Assembly (NCBI RefSeq): GCF_007992455.1
Contig: NZ_BKAH01000018.1
Coordinates: forward strand, 1 to 42,639
DNA: 42,639 bases
Direction: 5' to 3'
DNA from: Microbacterium saccharophilum
GTDB lineage: Bacteria; Actinomycetota; Actinomycetes; Actinomycetales; Microbacteriaceae
In this document: positions 17,533 through 26,309 of the stretch, in pieces
Numbering within the stretch: position 1 is the stretch's first letter
Layout of the letters: each line of letters starts with the position of its first letter
Made by a program: the position numbers and the translations under genes
The notes under the pieces: generated by a model
What the model saw: only the letters and a program-made list of their open reading frames with translations
Databases searched by the model: none
Told to the model about the DNA's origin: nothing

Positions 17533-18554
17533 CTGTATGAGGCCAAGACGTTGTTGACCTGTAGAGGGGTCGCGGACGCTGGCGGCTTGCCGTCGTGCGC
17601 GCCGTGGGGTCGGTGATAGTTGTAGTGACGGTTCCATACCGCGAGCGCGGCGGCGCGTTCAGGTTCTGAGGTCCAGGTCCGGGCGTAGAGGAACTCCTCG
17701 GCGAGGATGCGGTTGTATCGCTCGATCTTCCCGTTGTGCCGCGGCGTGTATGGGGTGATCCGCTGATGCCGACTTTCGCCCATGGCGTCGGCGAACCCGG
17801 ACGCCCTGTAGCACGCTCCGTTGTCCGTCACAATGCGCTCGATCTGCGTGATGCCGTGGGCAGCGAACCATGCTCTCGCCCGGTCGAGGAAGGCAACGGC
17901 GGTTACGGCCCTCTCGTCCTCCAACGCTTCGCTATAGCCGAGTCGGGAGTAGCCGTCGATCGCGGAGTGCAGGAAGACGTAGCCGGACCTCGCGCCCCGC
18001 TTCTTCGTCCGCGCCACGGCCTTGTCCTCGGCGCTACCTTTGCCGTGAACCCGCCATCCTCCGCCGTCCGGGATGCGGCCGGTCTTCTTGATGTCGATGT
18101 GGACCATGTGCCCGGGTCGCTTCGCGATGATCGGCTGCGGTTGTCGGTTGGTCTCGCCACTGGGGTCGATTAATCTCCGCCGGTTCAAGCCGAGCTGTGC
18201 GAGAAGCCGTGTGACGGTCCGTCGGCTCACAGGGGTGCCGGCGAGATGAAGCTCGAAGGCGATGCGGGACGCCGGCCACTTATGTTCCCGCCGCATGGAC
18301 TCGATCCGTTCCACGAGATGGCCTGGCGTCGCTGTTGGCTGGCTGGCCGGAGCGGAAGAGCGGTCAAGAAGCCCGACTTCCCCGAATTGTCTAAATCGGT
18401 TGACCCACTTGGACGCTGTCGCGCGCGAGATGCTCATCTCGGCGGCGACGTGTGCGATGGGGCGGGTGCGACACCGCTCGATGAGTCGCCGGCGCCCTTC
18501 AACGGTCAGCGGCGCGTTGCGATGTGTGATCTGGCCGGATGCCCTGGCCATCAC
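17529..18554 (-). CDS. IS481-family transposase
   Basis: This 341-residue DDE transposase starts at GTG 18554 or ATG 18551. An N-terminal helix-turn-helix (about 15-60, ISRATASKWVNRFRQ) precedes an rve catalytic core. The catalytic residues lie in MVHIDIKK (D), RIVTDNGACY (D) and HNGKIERYNRIL (E), with the usual tail HYNYHRPHGAH. It appears full length. It separates the M23 gene from the hydrolase and probably inserted between two unrelated modules. Confidence 0.92.
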   Translation of the reverse strand: MMARASGQITHRNAPLTVEGRRRLIERCRTRPIAHVAAEMSISRATASKWVNRFRQFGEVGLLDRSSAPASQPTATPGHLVERIESMRREHKWPASRIAFELHLAGTPVSRRTVTRLLAQLGLNRRRLIDPSGETNRQPQPIIAKRPGHMVHIDIKKTGRIPDGGGWRVHGKGSAEDKAVARTKKRGARSGYVFLHSAIDGYSRLGYSEALEDERAVTAVAFLDRARAWFAAHGITQIERIVTDNGACYRASGFADAMGESRHQRITPYTPRHNGKIERYNRILAEEFLYARTWTSEPERAAALAVWNRHYNYHRPHGAHDGKPPASATPLQVNNVLASYS

Positions 18555-18555
18555 A
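17534..18555 (-). mobile_element. IS481-family insertion sequence (ends tentative)
   Basis: The transposase fills nearly the whole interval. Both possible ends begin with TGT: TGTATGAGGCCAAG at 17534 reading inward, and TGTGATGGCCAGGG at 18555 on the minus strand. They match only imperfectly, and no target duplication is visible, so the ends are approximate. Confidence 0.5.
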
Positions 18556-19111
18556 GGACCACTTCGAGAACGTGCGGCAACGACGTGACCCCATCGGTTG
18601 CCAGAAAGTGGCCCGCGCCCGGGACGACAAGAGGGGAAGTATCAAGAAGGCGAGCGAGGCGATCCGTGTGTCCCGTCGGGACGTAAGGGTCATCGTCGGA
18701 CCGCATGACCACTAGAGACACCACATGCTCTCGTATCCCGGCCAGGTTCACGCCGTCGCCAATGAACTCGTCGAGGACGGGCAGCGATGGCAGCTTGTCG
18801 ACGAACCCCGCGACGAGCACGAGCGTCCCGACCCGCCACGGGTCTGATAGCGAGGAGAGATGCCTGAGGACAGTGATGCAGCCGAGGCTGTGGGCAATCA
18901 CGATGGACTCAGGCCCCGGCGTCCCCAGCGCCTCCGCGGAGGCCGCCGCCCAACGACTCGGATCTGGCGCGGTGGGATCCGGCAACACGGGGATGTGCGC
19001 GGATACGCCCGTTTGATTCAGCCGGTCGGCAAGCCAGCCAAACCAATGGTCCTCGGGCGTCGCGCCGTATCCATGGAAGATTACACCCTGTCTGGAAGTT
19101 GTTGACGTCAT
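18551..19111 (-). CDS. RBBP9/YdeN-family serine hydrolase
   Basis: This 186-residue alpha/beta hydrolase has an N-terminal FHGYGATPEDHWF, the nucleophile elbow VIAHSLGC, a late Asp (DDDPYVP) and the catalytic His in GAGHF. That matches the small YdeN/RBBP9 group, whose usual length is about 180-195, so it is close to complete. Its TGA overlaps the start of the IS481 transposase and may be supplied by the IS end, so a few residues could be lost. It is divergent from a MerR regulator and is probably that regulator's target. Confidence 0.85.
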   Translation of the reverse strand: MTSTTSRQGVIFHGYGATPEDHWFGWLADRLNQTGVSAHIPVLPDPTAPDPSRWAAASAEALGTPGPESIVIAHSLGCITVLRHLSSLSDPWRVGTLVLVAGFVDKLPSLPVLDEFIGDGVNLAGIREHVVSLVVMRSDDDPYVPTGHTDRLARLLDTSPLVVPGAGHFLATDGVTSLPHVLEVVL

Positions 19112-19129
19112 ACCGCTGGACGTTATGCG

Positions 19130-19151
19130 TTGACGCCAGCGTGAAGGTCAA
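19130..19151. promoter_or_regulatory. MerR-type operator/promoter
   Basis: TTGAC and GTCAA form an inverted repeat 12 bp apart between the divergent hydrolase and MerR genes. Read toward the hydrolase, TTGACC serves as a -35 box, with ATAACG about 19 bp further on as a -10. A lengthened spacer over a dyad is the mark of MerR-activated promoters. Confidence 0.6.
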
Positions 19152-19166
19152 GTTCAAGGAGCACAC

Positions 19167-19517
19167 ATGTTGATCAGCGAGTTCGCTGCCAGAACTGGGG
19201 TCTCGGCCCGAGCGCTGCGCCACTACGAGCATCGCGAACTGCTGGCCGCGGAGCGCGACACCAATGGCTACAGGGTCTATGCCGAATCCGACGTCCCCCG
19301 GGTGCTACAGATCAAGGCGATGATCAACGCCGGACTCGCAACGAGCACTATCCGTCGGTACATCGACTGCGCACAGACCGGAGAGCACGGCACCACCCTT
19401 GAGATGTGCCCGGAGCTTCGCGCGGAGGTCGATGCCATCTCGGCGCACATTGATCAGCAACAGGCCATGCTTAACGACACCAAGCAACGTCTTTGCACGC
19501 TCACCTCGAAGAACTAA
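19167..19517 (+). CDS. MerR-family transcriptional regulator
   Basis: This 116-residue protein has the N-terminal MerR helix-turn-helix MLISEFAARTGVSARALRHY, a wing (ERDTNGYRVY) and a C-terminal coiled-coil helix (about 80-112). Cys67 and Cys81 are not in the MerR/CueR metal-site spacing and the effector loop is short, so it is probably not a metal sensor. An oxidant or small-molecule sensor is more likely. AAGGAG precedes the ATG. It is divergent from the hydrolase gene with a shared operator. Confidence 0.85.
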   Translation: MLISEFAARTGVSARALRHYEHRELLAAERDTNGYRVYAESDVPRVLQIKAMINAGLATSTIRRYIDCAQTGEHGTTLEMCPELRAEVDAISAHIDQQQAMLNDTKQRLCTLTSKN

Positions 19518-19548
19518 CCGGCGTCAACAACCTCATGGCCAGCAACAG

Positions 19549-22335
19549 CTAGCGATCGAGACCACTCCCGACACCTATAGCCGGAGTGGTGGCCGAGTGC
19601 CCGCCGTCAGCTCCGGGCGGCTTTCCCGGTCGCGACTCCGGCACGGCTGTGGGCGCTTCGCTGCGGGCTGCTCTTCCGAGCTCGGTGCGGGCGCCGCGGC
19701 GGGCGTCGGCGATCGTCACTTCGGGGAGGCCGCGCATCATCGTCGCGGCGACGACGTCGACGGCGGTCTGGCCGGGCCGGGGGATGGCGATGGCTTCGTT
19801 GTGGATGCGCCCGCGGGTCATGCCCACGTAGAGGCCGGCGGCGTCGACGTCGGGCCCGACGATGGCGAGATCCGTCGTCTCTCCCTGGATGCCGTGCACG
19901 GTCGACGCGTAGGCGAGGTGGAGGTGGTCGGCGGCGTAGTCGGTGCCGATGGTGCGAACGTCGCCGCTGTCCGTGGTGCTGACGAGGTCGATCGCAGCGT
20001 TGTGGATGCGTCGCACGACCCACAGCGCGCGGTTCTCGACACCGGCGACATGGTCGTTGCGTCGGGTTTGGACGACGTCGCCCTCGAGGATGCGCTGCCC
20101 GTCCATCCCGACCGCGATCCGGTGAACGCTGAGCTGTCTCTTTTCGACGCGACGTTGCTGGATGGCCGTGTTGATCGCGTCGGCCTCGTCGTTCGCACCC
20201 GTGACCAGCGCGATCCGGCGACGGACGGCGGTGGCTCGGAAGTAGCCCTCGATCATCACGTCGCGTGCTTGCTGAAGGTCAGCCACGGCGTGGAGGTGGC
20301 CGCCACGGTCGAGAGCCGTCGCGATGCTGACCGCGTCGGACTGCGAGGCCGGTTCGCGGAGACGGAGGGTGAGGGCGGCGTACTCGGGGTCGCGGAATCG
20401 GTGAACGGCGGTCAGTTCGACGACGGAGCCGCTGCGACGTGCCATGCAGGCCATCGCACCCGAGTGGCCGACCGGGAGCGCCTGGAGGTGGTCGCCGACC
20501 ATCGCGATCCCGGCGCCCGTCTCGGCGGCGAGGATCGCGAGGGCTCGGGCGGTGTGTAGGTCGACCATTCCGGCCTCGTCGACCACGATCCGGTCTCCGG
20601 GTGACAGCGGGTACCGGCGGGGACCGAGATAGATGTGGCCGGCGGTGTCGGTGTCGCCGGGCTCAACTCGGGTCCAGTGCTCCGATCCGGTGCTGTCGTG
20701 GTTCCAGCGCCAGCCATGGTCGGAGAGGAGGGCATGCAGGCTCGACCCGGCCGTCCCGATCTCTCTTGCCGCGACAGAGGCCGCCTTCTTCGTCGGCGCG
20801 ACAACCACGAGGCGCCGCCGTTGCACGTCGAGGGCACGTTTGGCCACGCGGAGCATTGTTGTCTTACCGGTGCCCGCGGGCCCGGTGATGGTCACCAGCC
20901 GATGCGTGCCGGCGATCGCAGCGGCTGCGTTGGCCTGGCCCTCGTCAAGCGGCAGGTCGCCGATCGACGCGTTCGCCACCGTCGCGATCGTCGGCCGGCT
21001 GATGTTGACTCCTGGTTCGTTGAGCTGGTCGAACAGAGCGGCGAGTTCCACCTTCAGAGCCGCGGTGGACGGTGCCATGTAGCCCTTCACATACATGGGG
21101 CGGTCTGCCTCACCGTCGAGCAGGTCGACGACATTGTCGAGGGCGTGAGCGACGGCTGCGTCGATAACCGGCTGGAGGTCGTCTCGAGGGGCGACCACGC
21201 CGCTCGCGGCGAGGGCACGGGTGGCGCCGGCACGGATATCAACCGCGCTGAACCGGCCGCCGTTCGCGGCGGATCGTTGGTCGGCGTCCACAAGAGCGAT
21301 GGTTCCGAGCATCTCGAAGTCGAGCTCCGGCACGACACTCACCGTCGCGGACGCGTTGCCGTCGCCCAGAAGAGCCGGATCGATCGCGGCGAGCTCCTCT
21401 CGGACGAGTCGCTCCCACGTGTCCTCGGTCAGATTGGTGGGCTTGCCTGGGCGGCCTGTCGCCCAGGCGAGGCGGTCGATCTGCTGCAGCACGTCCCGGT
21501 CCGGTTCCTGGCCGGGATGCCGACCGCGCCACTCGGCAAGAGCGACCGCACGATGCGCTTCGATTTGGTTCGATCGACGTGACAGCGGCCGCACCGCGTG
21601 GGCAACCTGCGCTATCTCACCGTCGGCATTGAGGGTGTAACCGTGGCGGGCCAGAGCGGCGATCCAGTCGGGATCGGTTCGCGCCGCGAGATCGCCTTCG
21701 GCGTTGATGAGTGTGTGCAGGCGCATGGCGAACCGCGAGTCGACGTTGGACCACTGGCCATCGATGCCCTGCACCTTCACGCTCAGCCACAGATGGCGGT
21801 GGATGTGCGGATCCAGCGCGCGGGACCGGCGATGCTGCAGTTCGACGACCTCGAGCCGACGGATCGCCTGCCGGATGCGACCCCCGGCCCCGCGGCGCGC
21901 ATTCAGCTCCTGCTGCCAGGTGGTGATGATGCGTGACCGCAACCGGTCCTGCAGCGCCTCGAACTCCCGCGCCAGATCCGGGTGCACCAGGGCGACGATG
22001 CTGAACGACTTCGGGGCGTTGATCGTGCCATCCAGGATCAGATCCGCCTGCGGCGAGAGCAGCTCCCTCCCCCGGCGCTCCCCGGTCACCGGGTCGCGGC
22101 CGTCCACCCACGCCATGAGGTCACCGCGCGACAGCTCGTCCTCACGGATCGCGCCGTCCTCGACGGTGTACCGGGTCACCGTTGGCGTGTCACCGCGGGA
22201 GTAGGCGGCGAGCGCATCAACGCCGCTGGACAGTCTTGGCGCAGCGTCGCATTGTCCCTGGAGCGCGTACGCGATCGCCGACCGAACCCCGTGGGATTCG
22301 ACGCCTCGCTTCCACCGTTCGAGTCCGCCCCGCAC
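19549..22335 (-). CDS. MobF-family conjugative relaxase-helicase (TraA/TrwC-like)
   Basis: This 928-residue protein starts at GTG 22335. The N-terminal relaxase domain (to about 330) has the metal-binding triad HIHRH (His177, 179, 181) and several N-terminal tyrosines (Tyr23, 45, 56), one of which should nick oriT. The C-terminal superfamily-1 helicase has Walker A TGPAGTGKTT (about 480), Walker B VVDEAGMV and the late motif YASTVHGIQGET with YVGMTRGR. It lacks the long coiled tail of TraI and ends soon after the helicase. It would nick and unwind the transferred strand. No coupling protein or full T4SS is in the window, so autonomous transfer cannot be judged. Confidence 0.92.
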   Translation of the reverse strand: MRGGLERWKRGVESHGVRSAIAYALQGQCDAAPRLSSGVDALAAYSRGDTPTVTRYTVEDGAIREDELSRGDLMAWVDGRDPVTGERRGRELLSPQADLILDGTINAPKSFSIVALVHPDLAREFEALQDRLRSRIITTWQQELNARRGAGGRIRQAIRRLEVVELQHRRSRALDPHIHRHLWLSVKVQGIDGQWSNVDSRFAMRLHTLINAEGDLAARTDPDWIAALARHGYTLNADGEIAQVAHAVRPLSRRSNQIEAHRAVALAEWRGRHPGQEPDRDVLQQIDRLAWATGRPGKPTNLTEDTWERLVREELAAIDPALLGDGNASATVSVVPELDFEMLGTIALVDADQRSAANGGRFSAVDIRAGATRALAASGVVAPRDDLQPVIDAAVAHALDNVVDLLDGEADRPMYVKGYMAPSTAALKVELAALFDQLNEPGVNISRPTIATVANASIGDLPLDEGQANAAAAIAGTHRLVTITGPAGTGKTTMLRVAKRALDVQRRRLVVVAPTKKAASVAAREIGTAGSSLHALLSDHGWRWNHDSTGSEHWTRVEPGDTDTAGHIYLGPRRYPLSPGDRIVVDEAGMVDLHTARALAILAAETGAGIAMVGDHLQALPVGHSGAMACMARRSGSVVELTAVHRFRDPEYAALTLRLREPASQSDAVSIATALDRGGHLHAVADLQQARDVMIEGYFRATAVRRRIALVTGANDEADAINTAIQQRRVEKRQLSVHRIAVGMDGQRILEGDVVQTRRNDHVAGVENRALWVVRRIHNAAIDLVSTTDSGDVRTIGTDYAADHLHLAYASTVHGIQGETTDLAIVGPDVDAAGLYVGMTRGRIHNEAIAIPRPGQTAVDVVAATMMRGLPEVTIADARRGARTELGRAARSEAPTAVPESRPGKPPGADGGHSATTPAIGVGSGLDR

Positions 22336-22685
22336 GTCTCACACGTTACGCCGAATTGTTAATCACGTCACGTGATTCACAGAAAGTGCCTGCGTGCATC
22401 GCTTCGTTTGTCCATCGCTGCTCGTCCTGTTGTCGGTCACGTGGCAGCTCGCGCCGATGGGCAGGAACTCCCTGCATTCGCTCGGGTGTGGGGCCGCTCG
22501 CGAGCATCTCATTGGGCGGGCTATTCGGGCGCGTCGAGCTGAGTTCGCAAGGGCGGCCGCCCCTAACACCGACCGCACGGGCAAGGACCGCGATTCGTGC
22601 CCTGGCGCCGAAGGTTCGGGCGGACGGACAAACCAAGCGTCTTCTGGATCGCATCCGAACCAGTCGTCCGCGGCCAAGCTACGTA
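22336..22685. other. gene-free stretch between relaxase and gajB remnant
   Basis: About 350 bp with several overlapping open frames but no recognisable protein. It carries a perfect inverted repeat at 22361 and the palindrome GGGCGGCCGCCC at 22551-22562. It is a reasonable place for the relaxase promoter and possibly oriT, but I cannot identify a nic site. Confidence 0.45.
22361..22377 (-). promoter_or_regulatory. inverted repeat upstream of the relaxase
   Basis: AATCACGTCACGTGATT is a perfect inverted repeat with 7-bp arms and a 3-bp centre, 26 bp upstream of the relaxase GTG. It could be an operator or a relaxase-recognition arm near oriT. Confidence 0.45.
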
Positions 22686-23156
22686 TTAGGCCAGCTCGAC
22701 CGTGCGGTAGCGAGCGCGAGTTAAGGCGACATACAGACGCCTGTCTGTGTCCGCGTCAACGGTGAGTCCAACGCCAAGGCGCTCTCGCTCGAAGTCATCG
22801 AGCTTCACACCGACGCGATCCCATTCCCGCCCCTTCGCCTGGTGAATGGTCAAGCCCGGCACGAGCAGGGTGGTTCCGCGGATCCGCTCTCCGAGCAGCT
22901 TCAACCTGTTCGTGTGGGCGTGATGTGCGACGCGGAGCCTGCGTGGAGAGACTGAGTGAATTGCGGCGCACAGGATGGCGTATGCCTCTCGTGTGGCCGC
23001 CGTCGTAGGTTCCCGAAGGCGATTTAGAGTCGCCTCGAGCTGACGATCGATGGCGGGCAGGTCCATTTCGGTGATCGCGAGCGCTCGCAGCGCATCGCGC
23101 AGATATGTGGCTGGTTCGTTAACGGTTCGCGACCAAGCAGTATCGACATCAGATGC
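22686..23156 (-). pseudogene. gajB: gajB-like UvrD helicase, 3' fragment
   Basis: This fragment encodes about 155 residues, the last third of a UvrD-like helicase. It contains motif V (LTIHQAKGREWDRVGV) and motif VI (RRLYVALTRARYRTVEL) but no Walker A, so it is inactive alone. Its frame joins exactly to the fragment at 35329-36070 when the 12.2-kb element is removed at the GCATCTG core: HYFAS runs into DVDTAWSRTVNE. The open frame extends to 23177 only because the element happens to provide an ATG. Paired with the OLD-family gene upstream it represents the helicase of a Gabija system. Confidence 0.88.
23150..23156. repeat. left core repeat (attL-like)
   Basis: CAGATGC at the junction between the gajB 3' fragment and the element. 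An identical copy lies at the right end. Reading GCATCTG on the minus strand it falls in the Ala-Ser codons of the helicase. Confidence 0.8.
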
Positions 23157-23379
23157 ATCACTTGCTTGCGATTGCATGGTTGATCTGGAGTTTCTCGGTC
23201 GCGGCAGGAGGCTCGGCGGGAGCTGGCCGCCGAGCCCAGGAGTGGATCACGGGCGGCGTGGCTGTCGCGTATGGTGCCGACAAGGGTGATTCGGCTACCA
23301 AGTCACCTTCTTGCCTGCTGGGGTGGTGCTTCACGAACGTGTCCAACAGCCTCTGCGGGTGAAGATCATGGAGAGTGGT

Positions 23380-23405
23380 TGCAACAATGATGCAACTGCT
23401 GCAAC
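23380..23405 (+). promoter_or_regulatory. TGCAAC repeat cluster before the recombinase operon
   Basis: TGCAAC occurs at 23380, 23391 and 23400, and the outer bases form GGTTGCA and TGCAACC arms. The cluster ends 9 bp before the recombinase start. It could be an operator for the small HTH protein of the same operon or a recombinase arm site. Confidence 0.4.
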
Positions 23406-23414
23406 CATGGAGGG

Positions 23415-24533
23415 GTGCGTTCTGGTTCAGATGTTGATGGTCGCTCTTCGCTGCGGCTGACAGGAAATGTCGTCGCCCTCGATGAGGGGAAGTACGTCTT
23501 CGAGTCGATGCTGGATGGCTGGGCGAACCAGCAGACAAGTCGCGGTTTGCAGGCGACCACCATCGATTCGCGCCGGCGGTTCATCGAGGATTTCGCCGAG
23601 TTCTGCGCGGCGTACCCGTGGCAGTGGCAGCCGCGGGATCTCGAGGACTATTCAGTGCGCGTGCGACCCGGCAAGGGTCCCTTGAAGCGGTCAACGATTC
23701 GGGGGTATCAGACGAGGATCCGTCTGTTCTGCGACTTCCTCACTGACCCGCGGTACGGCTGGCAGGCGGAGTGTCTGGCTCGGTTCGGGGATGCGCCGCA
23801 GCAGATCTGCCATGACTGGAACACGATCTCGCACCTGCTCGACCATGAGGGGGATCCCGGGCGACGTGCCCTCACTTTCGATGAGCTGGAGCGGTTCTTC
23901 GATGCTGCGGATGCTCGGGTCGAGGCGATCGTACGTGCCAGGAGGAAGGGTGCGCTTGCTGCGCTCCGGAACGCGCAGATGTTCAAGACCATCTACGCCT
24001 TTGGGCTGCGGCGTTCCGAGTGCATTGGGCTCGACGTTGCCGATCTGCGGTCGAACCCGGTGGCCCCGGGGTTCGGGAGTTTCGGAGCGGTGTATGTCCG
24101 GCACGGGAAGGGCAGTCGGGGCACCGGTCCGAAGCGACGGACCGTGCTGACTCTGCCCGAGTTCGACTGGGTCGTTGACGGCCTCACCCATTGGGTGGAC
24201 CAGGGCCGGCCGCGGGTGGTCGGTGATTGGGAGACGGACATCCTCTGGCCGACGGAGCGCAGGACCAGAATCGGTGGCCGCTACCTGAACGACCGTTTCG
24301 CCGAGCTGCGCGACGAAGCCGGACTTCCGGAAGAGCTGGTTCTGCACTCGCTGCGGCACACCTATGTGACGAACCTCATCGAGTGGGGCTACAGCGAGAA
24401 GTTCGTGCAGGATCAGGTGGGCCACACGTTCGCTTCGACGACGGCGATCTACACGTCTGTCGGGGACGACTATAAGAACCGGGTGCTCGCTGATGCGCTC
24501 AAGAGGAACACGGAGGACCGTGATGGGGACTGA
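23415..24533 (+). CDS. tyrosine recombinase/integrase of the element
   Basis: This protein has up to 372 residues. GTG 23415 directly follows GGAGGG, which is tight, so a later start is possible. A SAM-like core-binding domain spans about 30-125 and the catalytic domain 150-355. The catalytic residues are complete: Arg199/200 in AFGLRRSE, HSLRH (His311, Arg314, His315), His337 in QVGHT and Tyr346 in TAIY. It should carry out strand exchange at the CAGATGC core. It overlaps the next gene by 11 bp, forming a three-gene operon. Confidence 0.92.
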   Translation: MRSGSDVDGRSSLRLTGNVVALDEGKYVFESMLDGWANQQTSRGLQATTIDSRRRFIEDFAEFCAAYPWQWQPRDLEDYSVRVRPGKGPLKRSTIRGYQTRIRLFCDFLTDPRYGWQAECLARFGDAPQQICHDWNTISHLLDHEGDPGRRALTFDELERFFDAADARVEAIVRARRKGALAALRNAQMFKTIYAFGLRRSECIGLDVADLRSNPVAPGFGSFGAVYVRHGKGSRGTGPKRRTVLTLPEFDWVVDGLTHWVDQGRPRVVGDWETDILWPTERRTRIGGRYLNDRFAELRDEAGLPEELVLHSLRHTYVTNLIEWGYSEKFVQDQVGHTFASTTAIYTSVGDDYKNRVLADALKRNTEDRDGD

Positions 24534-24870
24534 CTCGAAGGGGCCGATCGACTGGCACCTGCGTGCTCTGATGGCCGAGGCTGGGATGTTCCAGACCACG
24601 GAGCTGCTCGCGCCGCTGCGCGAGCAGGGCATCGTCTTGTCCCGCGAGCAGGTGTATCGACTGGTCACCAAAGCACCGGAGCGGTTGAACGTCGAAGTTC
24701 TTGCGGCGCTGTGCCGCGTCTTCGGATGCCAGCCGAACGACCTCATCACTGTCGTGGCGCGACCGGCAGCGGCGAAGAAGACGGGCACTGGGCGGGGGCG
24801 TGACACGGCGATCGGGGACCTTCGTCCTGTGCGTGCGCGACTTCATCGTCCCGCCGATCCAGGCCGATGA
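24523..24870 (+). CDS. small XRE-type helix-turn-helix protein of the recombination trio
   Basis: This 115-residue protein starts at ATG 24523, inside the recombinase end and after GGAGGA. The HTH region (about 15-70) reads LLAPLREQGIVLSREQVYRL, then LNVEVLAALCRVFGCQPNDL, typical of Cro/XRE-type domains. A basic tail follows. It overlaps the next gene by 4 bp. In Tn554, TnpC is a similarly short protein that influences orientation and efficiency of transposition; an equivalent role here is inferred from position and size only. Confidence 0.75.
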   Translation: MGTDSKGPIDWHLRALMAEAGMFQTTELLAPLREQGIVLSREQVYRLVTKAPERLNVEVLAALCRVFGCQPNDLITVVARPAAAKKTGTGRGRDTAIGDLRPVRARLHRPADPGR

Positions 24871-26306
24871 CGGCTACGCCGTCACAGACGTGTGACCGTT
24901 GCGGGCGTTCGAGCGCGGGCCGTTACTCGCTGCTCGGCGAGAAGATCTGCAACGTCTGCTACAGCGCGCTCCGCAGGAACCCGTCAGAGTGTCCGTTGTG
25001 CGGGAACATCCGAGTCCTCGCATTTCGCACCGATGAAGGCGTGATCACCTGTGCGATCTGCGCCGGACACCCGCCACGGTTCGCGTGCCGCACGTGCGGC
25101 AGTGAGGAGTTCCTGACCGGAACGCACTGCGGGCGATGCCGGCTGCAGGCACGACTGGACGAGCTCATCGGACCCAAGGGATCGGCTCCGATCGAGCTGA
25201 CCAGGCTTCGCGTGTACCTTGCGAACGCGCCGATGGACCCGCGTTCGGTGGTGCGCTGGCTGCGGCGGCCGCACGTCACAGAGACCCTGCGCGGCATGGC
25301 CACGGGCGCGCTGCCCGTTGATCACTCGTCTCTTGATCAACTCCAGCAAAGGCCAGCAACGCGGTATTTCCGGCGTCTGCTCATCGAAGCCCAGGTGCTG
25401 CCGAACATCCACGTGCTGCAGCACGAGCTCACGCTGCACGTTGCCGCGGTGGCTGCGACTCTCGAGCGCCCGACCGGGAACAAGCTCCGCCGCTTCTACA
25501 GATGGGACGTGTTGCCCAAGCTTCACAGGCGCTATCGAGACCGCGATCGAGACCTGTCCAACGAGGCCTTCATCGGCCAGCGCGGGAAACTGGCCGCGGT
25601 CGTCCGGTTCCTGACCTGGATGGATGCTCGCGGGCTCGCCGTCAGTGACCTTGATCAACGCACGCTCGATCACTACATCGCCCGCGTCAAGACGCGAGAG
25701 CCCGTGGAGCACTTCGTGCGGTGGGCGACCAAGACGCGGCTGACGGGCGACCTCGCCACCAACGTCCGGGCTGCACGAAACACGATGTCGAACGTGACCA
25801 AGGAGGAGCTGTGGCGCGATATCGACCTTCTGCTCAACGGAGAAGATGTGGAACTGGAAGTGCGCGTGGCAGGGCTGTTCATGCTCCTCTATGCGCAGAT
25901 CCTCGGACGCGCCGTCAGTATGACTCGCGACCGAGTAGACGCCACCGGGGCGCAGGTGACCGTGCGGTTCGGGGTCACGCCCGTCGTGCTCGATGACCGG
26001 GTCGGGGACATCGTCAGACGGCACCTCTCCGCCGCGCCGCGACGGGGATACGCCGCGGGGGAATCGAGCTGGCTGTTCGAGGGACTCTCGCCCGGCGCTC
26101 ACATGACTGCGGCCTACATCAGGCTGCGCCTCACGGAACTCGGGATCCGTCCACGCGTGTCACGCGAGACCCGGATGAACCTGCTGAGCATGCGGATGCC
26201 CTCGGCCGTGGTTGCCGACGTCATCGGAATCGGCAACCACACGGCGGACCGGCGTAAGAGCAAAGCCGGCGGGATCTGGTCGAACTACCCAGCCGTGCGT
26301 CGATGA
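24867..26306 (+). CDS. zinc-ribbon protein with recombinase-like C-terminus
   Basis: This is a 479-residue protein. The first 92 residues contain six CxxC pairs (Cys9/12, 28/31, 42/45, 62/65, 74/77, 88/91), enough for three zinc ribbons. The rest is helical. From about 325 it resembles a tyrosine recombinase catalytic fold: AGLFMLLYAQILGRAVSMTR stands where the first Arg box should be, and NHTADRRKSKAGGIWSNYPA stands near the terminal His and Tyr. The HxxR pair is not evident, so activity is doubtful. It may be a DNA-targeting or structural partner of the integrase. Homologues are sometimes labelled Fis-family regulators, but I see no Fis domain. Confidence 0.6.
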   Translation: MTATPSQTCDRCGRSSAGRYSLLGEKICNVCYSALRRNPSECPLCGNIRVLAFRTDEGVITCAICAGHPPRFACRTCGSEEFLTGTHCGRCRLQARLDELIGPKGSAPIELTRLRVYLANAPMDPRSVVRWLRRPHVTETLRGMATGALPVDHSSLDQLQQRPATRYFRRLLIEAQVLPNIHVLQHELTLHVAAVAATLERPTGNKLRRFYRWDVLPKLHRRYRDRDRDLSNEAFIGQRGKLAAVVRFLTWMDARGLAVSDLDQRTLDHYIARVKTREPVEHFVRWATKTRLTGDLATNVRAARNTMSNVTKEELWRDIDLLLNGEDVELEVRVAGLFMLLYAQILGRAVSMTRDRVDATGAQVTVRFGVTPVVLDDRVGDIVRRHLSAAPRRGYAAGESSWLFEGLSPGAHMTAAYIRLRLTELGIRPRVSRETRMNLLSMRMPSAVVADVIGIGNHTADRRKSKAGGIWSNYPAVRR

Positions 26307-26309
26307 CTA

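Noticed and set aside
17534..18555. Precise ends and target duplication for the IS481-type element
   Set aside because: The candidate TGT ends match only loosely and no direct repeat flanks them, so only approximate limits are given.
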